NCBI GenBank assembly: GCA_024690665.1
Contig: JAILOU010000014.1
Location: forward strand, 1 to 40,136
Direction of reading: 5' to 3'
Source: Eubacterium sp.
Lineage (GTDB): Bacteria; Bacillota; Clostridia; Lachnospirales; Lachnospiraceae
DNA: 40,136 nucleotides
The position numbers and the translations under genes are program-made. The notes below the pieces were generated by a model. It was given only the letters and a program-made list of their open reading frames with translations. It had not been told where the DNA came from and ran no database searches. Numbering within the stretch: the stretch's first letter is position 1; every line of letters starts with the position of its first letter. Shown here piece after piece: positions 17,724 through 27,062 of the stretch.

Positions 17724-18674
17724 CTATCCTTTTTGTTTCTTTATCTTATTTAAAATCTGCTTAAAATCTTTTGGAAGCGGTGCCGTCAATGTGCGACCGT
17801 CTTCAAAAATCAATTCATAAGCATGCAGCATTTGCCTTTTTACAGGCAAGGTCTCGTGTCCGGGCAATTCAATTTTGGCAATTCCATGATATTTGACATC
17901 TCCTAGAAGCGGATGCCCGATATGAGACAGATGTGCTCTTATTTGATGCGGCTTTCCGGTAATCAGATGAACTTTAAGCAAGGTATAGCCGTCGTATATG
18001 GTTACCGGTTCATACTCTGTTGTGATGCGTTTACTGCCGGCAATTTCCTTAGCAAAGATAGATACTTTGTTGCTTTTCTCATCTTTTTTCAAAAAACCAT
18101 CTAGTTTTATTTTATCAGAAAGCTCGCCTTTCACAATGCATAGATAATATTTTTGCAAAGATCTTTCTTTTAATGCTTTTGAATAGTTTTGCAGTCCGGC
18201 CAGGGACTTTCCAAATAGCAATAACCCGGAAGTATTGCGATCTAGACGATTGACGACAGAGGGATGAAAGGACGTTAGTTGCTGTGTGGTTAACTGCCCT
18301 GTTTCAAGCATGTAGCCAATAAGGTATTCATTGGCTGAGACATCATTTTTCCCTGCTTTTTGGGATAACATACCGGCCGGTTTGTTTATGACTAGTAAAT
18401 CATCATCCTCATAGATAATGTCAAGGGAAGCTGTCGGATATGTTGAAACCTGTTCTCCTGAAAATTTGGCAAATGTTTCATCTGAGAAAAAGATTTGAAT
18501 CAAATCATTTTGCCTTAGCATCTCCTGTCCGGTTGCCTTTTTTTTGTTTAGCGTAATATTTTTTTTGCGAAGCATTTTATATAGGAAACCCTTTGAAGCC
18601 TGCGGTAGATATTTGACAAGAAACTTATCCATTCTCTGACCGGCTTCATTAGGTCCAATTGTAAATTCTTTCAT
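17724..18674 (-). CDS. RluA family pseudouridine synthase
   Basis: Converts uridine to pseudouridine in rRNA or tRNA. The 316-residue protein has an N-terminal S4-like RNA-binding domain (about 13-62) and an RluA catalytic domain. The catalytic aspartate is D145 in NRLDRNTSG, the family motif being HRLDxxTSG. KPHQIRAHLSHIGHPLLGD near residue 240 is the usual C-terminal signature. Length and the S4 domain fit the RluC/RluD branch (23S rRNA), but the exact site is not decidable. It follows the YgiQ-type gene by three bases. Confidence 0.93.
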   Translation of the reverse strand: MKEFTIGPNEAGQRMDKFLVKYLPQASKGFLYKMLRKKNITLNKKKATGQEMLRQNDLIQIFFSDETFAKFSGEQVSTYPTASLDIIYEDDDLLVINKPAGMLSQKAGKNDVSANEYLIGYMLETGQLTTQQLTSFHPSVVNRLDRNTSGLLLFGKSLAGLQNYSKALKERSLQKYYLCIVKGELSDKIKLDGFLKKDEKSNKVSIFAKEIAGSKRITTEYEPVTIYDGYTLLKVHLITGKPHQIRAHLSHIGHPLLGDVKYHGIAKIELPGHETLPVKRQMLHAYELIFEDGRTLTAPLPKDFKQILNKIKKQKG

Positions 18675-18677
18675 ACT

Positions 18678-20582
18678 TTATTTCTTTCTTTTTTTATGAA
18701 CGTTACGAATCTTTTTGTTCTTAGTGCTTTTCTTTGGCCTGTCTGTAGAAGTCGTCTGCTGTTTTTTATATGACTGCTTATCGCGGGGGCGAATCAGACA
18801 TTTTTTATCAAAGCCGATCAGATCTTCACGCCCTGCCTTTAACAAGGCTTCTTTTACCAGTTTATAATTTTTCGGATCACGATATTGGATTAGCGCACGT
18901 TGCATGGCTTTTTCCTTTTCGCTTTTCGGTACATAAACCGGTTCCATCGTTCTAGGATCAAGTCCCGTATAAAACATAACGGTGGAAAGAGTTGATGGCG
19001 TTGGATAAAAATCCTGTACCTGTTCTGGCATATATCCCATATCCCGAACATATTCAGCCAGTTCTATGGCTTCCTTTAAGGTGGAACCGGGATGTGAAGA
19101 CATCAGATATGGCACAAGAAATTGTTTTTTGCCAAGTTTTTGATTCGTTTTGTAATATTCTGAAACAAAATGGTCGTAGACCTGTCTTGACGGCTTCCCC
19201 ATCTTCGATAAAACAGCATCCGAAATATGTTCCGGTGCAACTTTTAACTGACCGCTGACATGATATTCGCATAATTCTTTTAAAAATGGATGCTTCTTAT
19301 CATAAAGCAAATAATCAAATCGAATCCCGGAACGAATAAAAACTTTTTTTACACCTTTTAGGTTACGAAGTTTTGCTAATAAAGATAGATAACGTGAATG
19401 ATCAGCTTTTAGGCTTGGACATTTTTCGGGAAATAAACACTGACGATTTGTGCAAACACCTTTGGTTAACTGTTTTTCACAAGATGGTTGTGAAAAGTTG
19501 GCCGTTGGTCCGCCTACATCATGAATATACCCTTTAAAGTCCGGATCTTGTATCATCATCTTCGCTTCTGCAAGGATCGATTCTTCGCTTCTTGTTTGAA
19601 TGATCCGTCCTTGATGGAAAGTCAAAGCGCAGAAATTACAACCGCCAAAACACCCGCGATTGGAAATTAGTGAGAATTTCACTTCGGAAATTGCAGGAAC
19701 TCCTCCTTTGCTTTCGTAATCAGGATGATAGGTTCTTGCATAAGGAAGCGCATAGATATCGTCCATCTCTTCTTGCGAAAGCGGATATGATGGTGGATTT
19801 TGAACAACATAGACATTATGTGGATATGTTTCTACAAGTTGATGTGCAGAAAACGGGTCGGTATTTTGGTATTGTCGGTAGAAACTTTTTGCATAAAGCT
19901 TTTTATCCTGTTGTATTTGTTCAAATGCGGGTAGCATGATTTTATCAGGCTGGGTATCTTCTAGGTTTCTCGTTTTAAAAACAGTTCCCCGAATATAGGT
20001 GATCTGTTCAATTGGAATACCGGCGTCAAGTGCATCTGCTATTTCGACAATCGATTTTTCACCCATTCCGTAAGATATCAGATCGGCACCGGAATCTAGC
20101 AGTTCGGAGCGTTTCATGCGATTAGACCAATAATCATAGTGCGATAGTCTTCGAAGAGACCCTTCGATGCCACCGATAATAATCGGCGTATGCTTATAAC
20201 TTCTTCGAATTAGATTTCCGTAAACAACAACTGCATAGTCAGGGCGCTTCCCCGCTTCCCCGCCCGGCGTATAGGCATCCTGGTGTCTTTTTTTCTTGGC
20301 AACCGTGTAATGGTTAACCATTGAATCCATGTTACCTCCGGAAATTAAAAATCCCAGACGCGGCTCTCCAAAAAGCTGAATACTCTTATCATCCTTCCAG
20401 TCTGGCTGGGAAATTATAGCAACATGATATCCTCTGCTTTCTAATAATCTGGATATGATTGCAGGACCAAAAGAAGGGTGATCCACATAAGCATCACCCA
20501 ATACATATACAAAATCCGGTTGCGAAATACCACGATTTTTAAGATCTTCTTTTGTTGTCGGTAAAAAAGCTTCTCGATTCAT
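18678..20582 (-). CDS. YgiQ family radical SAM protein
   Basis: A 634-residue radical SAM protein of the YgiQ (UPF0313) family, whose reaction is unknown. The N-terminal ~300 residues form the family-specific region ([16 protein letters not shown]). The 4Fe-4S motif is CFGGCNFC (C311, C315, C318). After it come [18 protein letters not shown] and [14 protein letters not shown]. The last ~35 residues are a lysine/arginine-rich tail. GAGGTG precedes the ATG, which follows directly on the HAD phosphatase stop codon. Confidence 0.94.
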   Translation of the reverse strand: MNREAFLPTTKEDLKNRGISQPDFVYVLGDAYVDHPSFGPAIISRLLESRGYHVAIISQPDWKDDKSIQLFGEPRLGFLISGGNMDSMVNHYTVAKKKRHQDAYTPGGEAGKRPDYAVVVYGNLIRRSYKHTPIIIGGIEGSLRRLSHYDYWSNRMKRSELLDSGADLISYGMGEKSIVEIADALDAGIPIEQITYIRGTVFKTRNLEDTQPDKIMLPAFEQIQQDKKLYAKSFYRQYQNTDPFSAHQLVETYPHNVYVVQNPPSYPLSQEEMDDIYALPYARTYHPDYESKGGVPAISEVKFSLISNRGCFGGCNFCALTFHQGRIIQTRSEESILAEAKMMIQDPDFKGYIHDVGGPTANFSQPSCEKQLTKGVCTNRQCLFPEKCPSLKADHSRYLSLLAKLRNLKGVKKVFIRSGIRFDYLLYDKKHPFLKELCEYHVSGQLKVAPEHISDAVLSKMGKPSRQVYDHFVSEYYKTNQKLGKKQFLVPYLMSSHPGSTLKEAIELAEYVRDMGYMPEQVQDFYPTPSTLSTVMFYTGLDPRTMEPVYVPKSEKEKAMQRALIQYRDPKNYKLVKEALLKAGREDLIGFDKKCLIRPRDKQSYKKQQTTSTDRPKKSTKNKKIRNVHKKRKK

Positions 20583-21236
20583 TTAATACACCTCGGGCAA
20601 ATCCAGATAACTTTCTATATGATAATCGGCAGTTTTCTTCTTTTCTTCCCAGATAGGAGCTGAAAAAGAATCATTTATTGCACACGTTTTTGCACCTGCA
20701 CTATTTCCTGCAATTATGCCGTTTGTCATATCTTCAAATACAATGCAATTTTTAATGTTTGTATCAATTTCTTTTGCGGCACGAAGATAGACATCCGGAG
20801 CAGGTTTTCCGTTGACAATTTCATCCGCTGTCACGTAAGCATCAAAAAATTGATCCAAATCGTATTTTTCACGAAGAACATTAACCAGTTCTCTGGAATT
20901 GCTTGTTCCCATGGCAATCTTTTTGTTTTTGGATTTTAGTTCTTTTAGAAACTCCCATGCTCCCTCTTTAAAAAAGACATCATTCGCATAGTGCTCTCTT
21001 GCCATATCATTCCAGATCTGCTGGATTTTTTCAGTACTTTCCGGCAAATGGAATTTGTTGATAAAGTAATCCGCTGTCTGAACAAAGCTCATTCCCTCAA
21101 TGTCGCTAACCAGTTCGTCAGGATACGGAATGTTTCGTTGTTCTAAGAATTCTACATCAATCTTATGCCAGACCCACATTGAGTCGACAAGTGTACCGTC
21201 CATATCAAATAATACCGCGTTTATATCTTTCCACAT
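20583..21236 (-). CDS. HAD family phosphatase (beta-phosphoglucomutase-like)
   Basis: A 217-residue HAD-superfamily hydrolase. The nucleophile motif FDMDGTLVDSM holds D11 and D13. A helical cap follows, then GTSNSREL (motif II) and GKPAPDVYLRAAKE with VFEDMTNGIIAG (motifs III-IV). The cap and motif spacing match the beta-phosphoglucomutase / phosphoglycolate phosphatase group; the substrate is open. The ATG at 21236 is chosen because GGAAG lies about ten bases upstream. This gives a 32-base overlap with the pseudouridine synthase gene; a start at 21272 would lengthen that overlap. Confidence 0.92.
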   Translation of the reverse strand: MWKDINAVLFDMDGTLVDSMWVWHKIDVEFLEQRNIPYPDELVSDIEGMSFVQTADYFINKFHLPESTEKIQQIWNDMAREHYANDVFFKEGAWEFLKELKSKNKKIAMGTSNSRELVNVLREKYDLDQFFDAYVTADEIVNGKPAPDVYLRAAKEIDTNIKNCIVFEDMTNGIIAGNSAGAKTCAINDSFSAPIWEEKKKTADYHIESYLDLPEVY

Positions 21237-21939
21237 CGTTAATTTCTTCCTTTGTAAATGTTCTGTATTCACCCGGGTTTAAGTTTTCATCTAATTGATA
21301 TCTTCCCATTTTCATTCGCTTTAAATAGATTACTTCTTTTCCCAGTGCAGCCACCATGCGTTTCACCTGATGAAATTTTCCTTCTGTTATGGTAATGAGC
21401 ACTTCGGACTGCTTATCACTTTTCAGAATGTTGAGCACTGCGCTTTTGCATGGTTTGTCTTCTCCGATGTCAATTCCCTGCTCAAATGCTTTGCAGTCGG
21501 TCTCATCGACTTTGCCTTTAATGATGGCGTAATATTCTTTGGAAACATGTTTTTTGGGGCTTAAAAGACTGTGTGAGAATTCACCGTCATTGGAAATCAG
21601 CATTAATCCCTCGGTATCTAGATCAAGTCTTCCGATTACCGATAAGTTTTTGCCGGGAGCGTCAGAAAGATATTCCATCACCGTTTTATGAACATTATCT
21701 ACATTGGCGCTGACGCACCCTGCCGGCTTGTAAAACATGTAATATACATATTTTTGATAGGTGATTTCGTGCCCATCGACAAAAACCGTATCTTCATTTG
21801 GCGTAAGCTTATAACCCGGATTGGTAATTGTTTCCTCGTTAATGCATACGCGTCTATTTTGGATCATTTTTTTAACTTCGCTCCTGGTGCCAATTTCCAT
21901 TTCGCCAAGATATTTATCAATTCTAATTTTATTGGCCAT
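21205..21939 (-). CDS. RsuA/RluB family pseudouridine synthase
   Basis: An rRNA pseudouridine synthase with an N-terminal S4 domain (IRIDKYLGEMEIGTRSEVKK) and the RsuA catalytic domain. The catalytic aspartate is D106 in GRLDLDTEGLML. FHQVKRMVAALG is the usual late motif. At 244 residues it resembles RsuA (16S U516) more than the longer RluB, but this is uncertain. The frame is open to 21960; that start would lie inside the terminator of the preceding operon, so I prefer the ATG at 21939. No clear Shine-Dalgarno sequence is visible for any of the candidate starts. Confidence 0.9.
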   Translation of the reverse strand: MANKIRIDKYLGEMEIGTRSEVKKMIQNRRVCINEETITNPGYKLTPNEDTVFVDGHEITYQKYVYYMFYKPAGCVSANVDNVHKTVMEYLSDAPGKNLSVIGRLDLDTEGLMLISNDGEFSHSLLSPKKHVSKEYYAIIKGKVDETDCKAFEQGIDIGEDKPCKSAVLNILKSDKQSEVLITITEGKFHQVKRMVAALGKEVIYLKRMKMGRYQLDENLNPGEYRTFTKEEINDVERYKRGII

Positions 21940-21942
21940 ATT

Positions 21943-21976
21943 CATAAAATAAGGCATCATGTATAGTCATGATGCC
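21943..21976 (-). terminator. Terminator of the yicC-coaD operon
   Basis: A perfect 9-bp inverted repeat (GGCATCATG, 21953-21961 with 21968-21976, loop of six) is followed on the minus strand by TTATTTTATG. It lies about 27 bases after the coiled-coil gene stop and runs up to the start of the RsuA-type gene. Confidence 0.75.
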
Positions 21977-22002
21977 AAGTAGTCTAATCATAGTAATCCG
22001 TC

Positions 22003-22650
22003 TTATTCCTGCAAATCGTTCGCGATTTCTTCCGGAATAATCTCATCGGAAGCTTCCTGTTTTTGCGCTGCTTCACCTATTGGTTCAACCTTAGGAGCTT
22101 CTTCAATGGTTTCTTCCGGAGGACTAAGCTGCATACGGTTAGAAGATACCACATCTAATGTACCCTGCAGTGATTTCATAAGACCATCAAAACGATTCTT
22201 AGATGTATCAATTGTATGAGACAAAAGGTCTTCGATACTCTTTAATAAATTATCGGTATATTCCATTGCAGCCTGTCGAACGTCATTCGCCTCATTTGTT
22301 GCAGAATCAAGAATTTCTCTTGCGTTATTGGTAGCTGCAACAATGACTTCGTTTGCACGAGCATATGCCTGTTGCATAATCTGATGTTCACTAATCAGCT
22401 CGTTTGTCTGAATCTGAGCTTCTGCAATAATCTGGTCTGCTTTCTCCTGGGCAGATGCCAAAATTGCTTCTTTATTATTGATGATTTTTTGATAGCGCTT
22501 AATTTCTTCAGGAGTTTTTGTCTTAAGCTCTTCTAACATCTCCTCAATCTCATCACGATTCACAATAATATTCGACTGAGAAAAAGGCTGTGCCTTACAT
22601 TCTGCTATATACTCCTCAATCTCCTCAATGATCTGTTCCATACGTGCCAT
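22003..22650 (-). CDS. Coiled-coil protein, DivIVA / ATPase-subunit-like
   Basis: A 215-residue soluble protein with no signal peptide. Residues ~40-165 are a long alanine- and glutamate-rich coiled coil (AQEKADQIIAEAQIQTNELI, ANEVIVAATNNAREIL), of the type often annotated as ATP synthase B/E-subunit-like or DivIVA-like. The last ~45 residues are acidic, proline-containing and probably disordered. No catalytic motif is seen. It is the last gene of the operon, seven bases after coaD, with a terminator following. A structural or scaffold role at the membrane or septum is possible but unproven. Confidence 0.75.
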   Translation of the reverse strand: MARMEQIIEEIEEYIAECKAQPFSQSNIIVNRDEIEEMLEELKTKTPEEIKRYQKIINNKEAILASAQEKADQIIAEAQIQTNELISEHQIMQQAYARANEVIVAATNNAREILDSATNEANDVRQAAMEYTDNLLKSIEDLLSHTIDTSKNRFDGLMKSLQGTLDVVSSNRMQLSPPEETIEEAPKVEPIGEAAQKQEASDEIIPEEIANDLQE

Positions 22651-22656
22651 AACGTT

Positions 22657-23145
22657 TTAGTCTCCTTGTCTGTTATATCTTTCAAAAATTGACTTAGCTA
22701 CTGCATCCGGTACAAACTTTGATATATCCGAACCATATGATGCAAACTCTTTGACAATCGTTGAACTCAAATACGCATACTCAAGTGATGTTGTTAAAAA
22801 TATAGTATCGATATCTTCGTTTACTACACGATTGGTCTGGGCAATCTGTAATTCATATTCAAAATCAGTTACAGCTCTGAGCCCTCTAACCAGGATATTT
22901 GCATCAATTTTTTTTGCATAATCCACTAATAATCCATCAAATGTAGCAACCGATACATTCTCTAAATCCTGAACCTGCTCTTTAATCATACTAACACGAT
23001 TATCAACAGAAAACAACGGATTTTTAGCACTGTTGTTCAATACCGCCACCACAAGTTCGTCTACTAATTTGGAAGCTCTTTTAATAATGTCAAGATGTCC
23101 GTAAGTTACCGGATCAAAGCTTCCCGCATATATTCCCCTAGTCAT
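22657..23145 (-). CDS. coaD: Phosphopantetheine adenylyltransferase
   Basis: Fourth step of coenzyme A synthesis: joins AMP from ATP to 4'-phosphopantetheine. The 162-residue length is typical. The nucleotidyltransferase signature [10 protein letters not shown] (residues 8-17, TxxH at 14-17) and the C-terminal YLSSTIVKE are present, and [15 protein letters not shown] is the conserved central segment. GAGGT precedes the ATG. The rsmD-coaD pair is widespread in bacteria. Confidence 0.97.
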   Translation of the reverse strand: MTRGIYAGSFDPVTYGHLDIIKRASKLVDELVVAVLNNSAKNPLFSVDNRVSMIKEQVQDLENVSVATFDGLLVDYAKKIDANILVRGLRAVTDFEYELQIAQTNRVVNEDIDTIFLTTSLEYAYLSSTIVKEFASYGSDISKFVPDAVAKSIFERYNRQGD

Positions 23146-23153
23146 AAATTACC

Positions 23154-23714
23154 TCATTCACATGTTATAAAATCAAGATAAACATGCTTATTTGTTTTAT
23201 ATATTTTTTCTTTTATAATTCGAAAGCCTACTTCTTCGGCAAAATCAAATTCTGTACCCGAATCTGCTTCAATTACGACATATCCGTTAGGATTTAAAAT
23301 TCCGGTTTGTTTAATTGTCTGCAACAGTTCTCGTTCGATTCCAAGCTGATATGGAGGGTCTGCAAATATGATGTCAAAAGGTTCGTCATATTTCATTGTC
23401 TGCATGGCAACTAATGCATCTTTACGAATCAGACTGCTTACATCGTCTAGATGTGTAAAGGCCATGTTATCAGCAATTATATCTGCAGCTTTTTTGTTGT
23501 TTTCCACCATCACAACCTGTTTTGCGCCTCGCGAAGCTGCTTCTAACCCTATATTACCACTTCCGGAAAACAAATCCAAAAAATTACATCCCGGAATATC
23601 CGGTTGAAGCATATTAAACAGTGTCTCCTTAATGCGATCTGTTGTTGGTCTGGTGTCCTTTCCTGTCGGCGCTTTAAGCGGCAGTCTTCTGGCTCTTCCG
23701 GCTATAATTCGCAT
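23154..23714 (-). CDS. rsmD: 16S rRNA (guanine(966)-N2)-methyltransferase RsmD
   Basis: Methylates G966 of 16S rRNA with SAM as donor. The 186-residue protein opens with RIIAGRARRLPLKAP and TRPTTDRIKETLFNML, has the SAM-binding DLFSGSGNIGLEAASRGA (47-64) and the N-methyltransferase catalytic motif DPPY (119-122). It lies between the cinA-like gene and coaD, with gaps of five and eight bases, in the common order. Confidence 0.96.
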   Translation of the reverse strand: MRIIAGRARRLPLKAPTGKDTRPTTDRIKETLFNMLQPDIPGCNFLDLFSGSGNIGLEAASRGAKQVVMVENNKKAADIIADNMAFTHLDDVSSLIRKDALVAMQTMKYDEPFDIIFADPPYQLGIERELLQTIKQTGILNPNGYVVIEADSGTEFDFAEEVGFRIIKEKIYKTNKHVYLDFITCE

Positions 23715-23719
23715 AAGTA

Positions 23720-24193
23720 TTATTTCCTGCTTTCTATTATTTGTTTAGTCAGATGACATATTGCCTGATTAACAGTTTGTCTTCTGACCTCATCTCGATT
23801 ACCGGTGAAATGTTCTTCGTAAATACGATAGTCATTTATAGAGCCGCATCCAATATAAACAAGCCCTACCGGTTTTTCTTTACTTCCACCACCCGGGCCG
23901 GCAATTCCCGTAACAGCAATTCCAAAATCACTTCCGGATCGTTTTAATAAACCAAGTAACATTTCTTTACAACATTCATGGCTGACTGCTCCATGTTGCT
24001 TTAGGGTATCATGACTGACACCAAGATTCTTTTCTTTGATATCATTAGAATATGTTACATATCCTTCATGAAAATAATCAGAGCTTCCGGCAAGAGAAGT
24101 TAATTCGCCGGCAATCAATCCACCCGTACACGATTCCGCAGTTGAAATTGTCATGCCTAGATCCCATAATAGGTCAGCCAGCTTAGTTAACAT
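23720..24193 (-). CDS. CinA C-terminal-domain protein (nicotinamide-nucleotide amidohydrolase)
   Basis: A 157-residue protein made of the CinA C-terminal domain alone. This domain (PncC) deamidates nicotinamide mononucleotide in pyridine nucleotide recycling. Family stretches ISTAESCTGGLIAGELTSL, VSHECCKEML and VTGIAGPGGGSKEKPVG are intact. The N-terminal MoCF-like domain of full CinA (~410 residues) is absent, and no remnant is seen upstream, where pgsA begins two bases away. AAAGGAG precedes the ATG. In many Firmicutes cinA is followed by recA; here rsmD follows instead. Confidence 0.93.
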   Translation of the reverse strand: MLTKLADLLWDLGMTISTAESCTGGLIAGELTSLAGSSDYFHEGYVTYSNDIKEKNLGVSHDTLKQHGAVSHECCKEMLLGLLKRSGSDFGIAVTGIAGPGGGSKEKPVGLVYIGCGSINDYRIYEEHFTGNRDEVRRQTVNQAICHLTKQIIESRK

Positions 24194-24194
24194 G

Positions 24195-24758
24195 TTATTT
24201 TTGCTCCTTTAAGACATCTTTGTTTTTAACCAGATAATCAATCAAAGATACAACAGTAAGTACTACCGTGATTCCTATTACAACCGGAATAACGGTGTGT
24301 AACACGATGGACAAAATAGTTGGCAGGCAGCTGAAATTCAAAAGGATTAATATAATCATCCCCATCTGAAAGACAGTTTTAACCTTTCCCCACATACTTG
24401 CTGCAATTACAACATTATTATCTGCCGCAATCAGGCGGAACCCACTGATGATAAATTCTCTTGCAATGATAATAACAACTACCCATCCAGGCAGATCATC
24501 AAGCGCAACAAGACAAATCATAGCGGAACAAACCAGCAATTTATCCGCTAATGGATCCATGAATTTTCCGAAATTCGTAACAAGATTGTATTTACGCGCA
24601 ATCTTTCCATCTGCCATATCTGTGAGTGATGCAACAATAAAAATAATAAGTGCAACCAGCTGGCCAATGTTGTTTTGACAAGCCGGTACCAATAAACATA
24701 TTACAAAAAATGGAATCAGAATCACTCTGAACATTGTTAATTTGTTTGGTAAATTCAT
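24195..24758 (-). CDS. pgsA: CDP-diacylglycerol-glycerol-3-phosphate 3-phosphatidyltransferase
   Basis: Makes phosphatidylglycerol phosphate from CDP-diacylglycerol, the committed step to phosphatidylglycerol and cardiolipin, in the membrane. The 187-residue protein has about four to six hydrophobic helices. It carries the complete CDP-alcohol phosphatidyltransferase signature, D47-x2-D50-G-x2-A-R-x8-G-x3-D68-x3-D72. Its ATG overlaps the rimO stop codon (ATGA). The rimO-pgsA-cinA order is typical for Clostridia. Confidence 0.96.
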   Translation of the reverse strand: MNLPNKLTMFRVILIPFFVICLLVPACQNNIGQLVALIIFIVASLTDMADGKIARKYNLVTNFGKFMDPLADKLLVCSAMICLVALDDLPGWVVVIIIAREFIISGFRLIAADNNVVIAASMWGKVKTVFQMGMIILILLNFSCLPTILSIVLHTVIPVVIGITVVLTVVSLIDYLVKNKDVLKEQK

Positions 24759-26098
24759 TCTAGTTCTCCTATCAAATCATATTCATATGCTCCGGCTACT
24801 TTTACTTTAACAAAGTCTCCGGTATGAAGGACCTGTGAAGTTTCTATAAACAAATATCCGTCGATATCAGGCGCATCCTTGTATGTTCGACAGACATATA
24901 CATTTTCAGCAGTTCCTTCTACGATTACTTCCAAATGCTTTCCAATCATCTCTTCGCATTTAGCTTCACAAATCTCTTGCTGAAGCTCCATGATTTCCCG
25001 GGTCCACAACTGTTTCGTGTCTTCCTCAATCTGATTGTCAAATGTTGCAGCCGGAGTTCCTTCTTCTCTTGAATAGGCAAAAGCTCCGAGCCTGTCAAAC
25101 CCAATCTCCTTAATGAACTGCATAAGTTCATTGTGGTCTTGTGTTGTTTCTCCCGGAAATCCGCATATCACCGTTGTACGAAGTGAAATATCCGGGATTT
25201 TACTGCGAAGCATTGTAAAGGTATCAACAAGTTGTGCTTTGGAAGTTCTTCGAGCCATTTTCTTTAAAATACGGTCTGTACAATGCTGAATCGGCAGATC
25301 CAGATAATGACAGACTTTTGAGTTCGTTTTTATCTCCTCTACCAGTTCCGGATAGATTTCTTCCGGATAACAGTACAAAATACGAATCCATTTAAGTTCT
25401 TCAATCTCAGCTAGTTTTTGAAGCAGAATATGAAGAGACTTTTTTCCATACAAATCCATGCCATACAAGGTGGTTTCCTGAGCAACAAGAAGAAGTTCTT
25501 TAACACCCATTTCGACTAATTCTCTGGCCTGTTTTACTAAGAGATCCAGCTCTACACTTCGATATCGACCACGAATCGAAGGAATCACACAATAGGTACA
25601 GTGTTTATCACATCCTTCTGCAATCTTAAGATATGCATAATGAGTACCACTTGTTAGAATTCGTTGACCGGCCATGTTAGGCATTCCGGATAATTCACCG
25701 ATTTTTTCATAATGTTTTTTCTTTAAAACCTCGGTGACAGCTTGTGCAATAGCGTCCCAGGAATTAGTTCCAATAATGGCATCCACTTCCGGAAGTTCTT
25801 CTTTTATTTCTTTTGCAAAGCGCTGCGCCAGACATCCTGTTGCAACAAGTGCTTTACATCTGCCCTTTTCTTTCCACTGTGCCATCTCCAGAATCGTATT
25901 AATACTTTCCTCTTTGGCAGAATCGATAAAAGAACAGGTATTAATCACAATAACATCCGCATCTTCTTCGGTATTGGTAAAGGAATATCCGGCTGATTGC
26001 AGTATGCCAAGCATATATTCTGAGTCAACCAGATTTTTATCACAGCCAAGTGATACGAAAAAGATGTTCGTTTGATTTTCGTTCATATCTTTACTCAT
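24755..26098 (-). CDS. rimO: Ribosomal protein S12 methylthiotransferase RimO
   Basis: A radical SAM methylthiotransferase that adds a methylthio group to the conserved aspartate of ribosomal protein S12. The 447-residue protein has the N-terminal UPF0004 domain with cluster cysteines C19 (SLGCDKN), C55 and C89. The radical SAM core follows with CDKHCTYC (C163, C167, C170), and a TRAM domain occupies about the last 65 residues. The SLGCDKN start separates it from the tRNA enzyme MiaB. It overlaps the end of rpoZ by about eight bases. The ATG at 26098 is chosen; 26086 is a second possible start. Confidence 0.95.
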   Translation of the reverse strand: MSKDMNENQTNIFFVSLGCDKNLVDSEYMLGILQSAGYSFTNTEEDADVIVINTCSFIDSAKEESINTILEMAQWKEKGRCKALVATGCLAQRFAKEIKEELPEVDAIIGTNSWDAIAQAVTEVLKKKHYEKIGELSGMPNMAGQRILTSGTHYAYLKIAEGCDKHCTYCVIPSIRGRYRSVELDLLVKQARELVEMGVKELLLVAQETTLYGMDLYGKKSLHILLQKLAEIEELKWIRILYCYPEEIYPELVEEIKTNSKVCHYLDLPIQHCTDRILKKMARRTSKAQLVDTFTMLRSKIPDISLRTTVICGFPGETTQDHNELMQFIKEIGFDRLGAFAYSREEGTPAATFDNQIEEDTKQLWTREIMELQQEICEAKCEEMIGKHLEVIVEGTAENVYVCRTYKDAPDIDGYLFIETSQVLHTGDFVKVKVAGAYEYDLIGELE

Positions 26099-26420
26099 CA
26101 ATATCGATGATTTCGTCGTCTTGTGGTAATTCGTAATCAGAACTTTCTAAAGCTTCGTCGATCTTTTCTTTCATCTCTTTTGCTTCTTCTTCATTTAAAA
26201 TTTTTACATAACTTTGTTTTAATTCGTCTACCGCAACAGAAAGAGGCTTCTTAACATTGGCGCCTTCAATCATAGGAGCATCTCCTGCGATAATCTGACG
26301 AGCTCTTTTAGCAGTTGCAAGTACGATGGAATAACGACTGTTAACAACCGGTTCTTCTCCGATATTGTGGCTTTCTTCATTAACTACTTTCATTAAATCT
26401 ACATACGATGGATGAATCAT
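26091..26420 (-). CDS. rpoZ: RNA polymerase omega subunit
   Basis: Omega helps assemble RNA polymerase by binding the beta' subunit. The 109-residue protein has the omega core (SRYSIVLATAKRARQII, then KPLSVAVDELKQSYVKI) with an acidic C-terminal tail ending EIIDIDE. AAGGAG lies about nine bases before the ATG. The remA-gmk-rpoZ order is the standard Firmicutes arrangement. Omega is longer and more acidic here than in E. coli, as is usual in Lachnospiraceae-like sequences (recalled, not searched). Confidence 0.94.
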   Translation of the reverse strand: MIHPSYVDLMKVVNEESHNIGEEPVVNSRYSIVLATAKRARQIIAGDAPMIEGANVKKPLSVAVDELKQSYVKILNEEEAKEMKEKIDEALESSDYELPQDDEIIDIDE

Positions 26421-26426
26421 ATTCTT

Positions 26427-27062
26427 TTACTCTCCTTTATAAAAATCATTTAACTGTGTTTCTAAATCTTTGATAAATGTATGATTTTGATCGATTTTAT
26501 AATGTTCATTTTGAATCATACAATGTGTTTGCTTAATTGCTTCTTCTAAGGAATCATTCACAATCAGATAATCATATTCTTTCATCATCTGTGATTCCTC
26601 GTACGCACGTTTCATGCGTTTTTTTACAACATCCGCAGTTTCGGTTCCACGACCGGTCAACCGCTGTTCTAAGATTGTGGCACTTGGAGGTGTCACAAAT
26701 AATAAAAGAGCGTCAGGAAATGTTTTTCTGACATTCAATGCTCCTTGAACTTCAATCTCGAGTATAACATCCTGTCCTTCTTCTAACTGTTTTAAAACAT
26801 ACTCTTTAGGAGTTCCATAATAATTGCCGACATAATTCGCATATTCAATCAGAGAATCTTTTTGAATCATATCTTCAAATTCTTCCTTCGACAGGAAATA
26901 GTATTCTCTGCCATGAACCTCTCCTGCTCTCGGGCTTCTGGTTGTAGCGGAAGTTGAAAGAGCATATTTACCGGGATATGACTCAAGCAGTCCTTTGACA
27001 ATCGAGCCTTTTCCGGCTCCGGCAAACCCGGAAATTACAATTAATACGCCTTTAGTTTTCAT
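26427..27062 (-). CDS. gmk: Guanylate kinase
   Basis: Phosphorylates GMP and dGMP to the diphosphates with ATP. The P-loop is GFAGAGKG (residues 12-19). The GMP-binding region has TTRSPRAGEVHGREYYFLS, and the lid is around RLTGRGTETADVVKKR. I choose the ATG at 27062 (211 residues, MKTKGVLIVISG). It overlaps the end of remA by 11 bases. In-frame starts at 27074 (ATG) and 27080 (TTG) lie deeper in remA and have no ribosome site, although GGAG is rather far from 27062. Confidence 0.96.
   Translation of the reverse strand: MKTKGVLIVISGFAGAGKGSIVKGLLESYPGKYALSTSATTRSPRAGEVHGREYYFLSKEEFEDMIQKDSLIEYANYVGNYYGTPKEYVLKQLEEGQDVILEIEVQGALNVRKTFPDALLLFVTPPSATILEQRLTGRGTETADVVKKRMKRAYEESQMMKEYDYLIVNDSLEEAIKQTHCMIQNEHYKIDQNHTFIKDLETQLNDFYKGE

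Noticed and set aside
23720..24193. Truncated, broken cinA pseudogene
   Set aside because: The C-terminal domain alone is a known stand-alone PncC form, with a good ribosome site and intact motifs.
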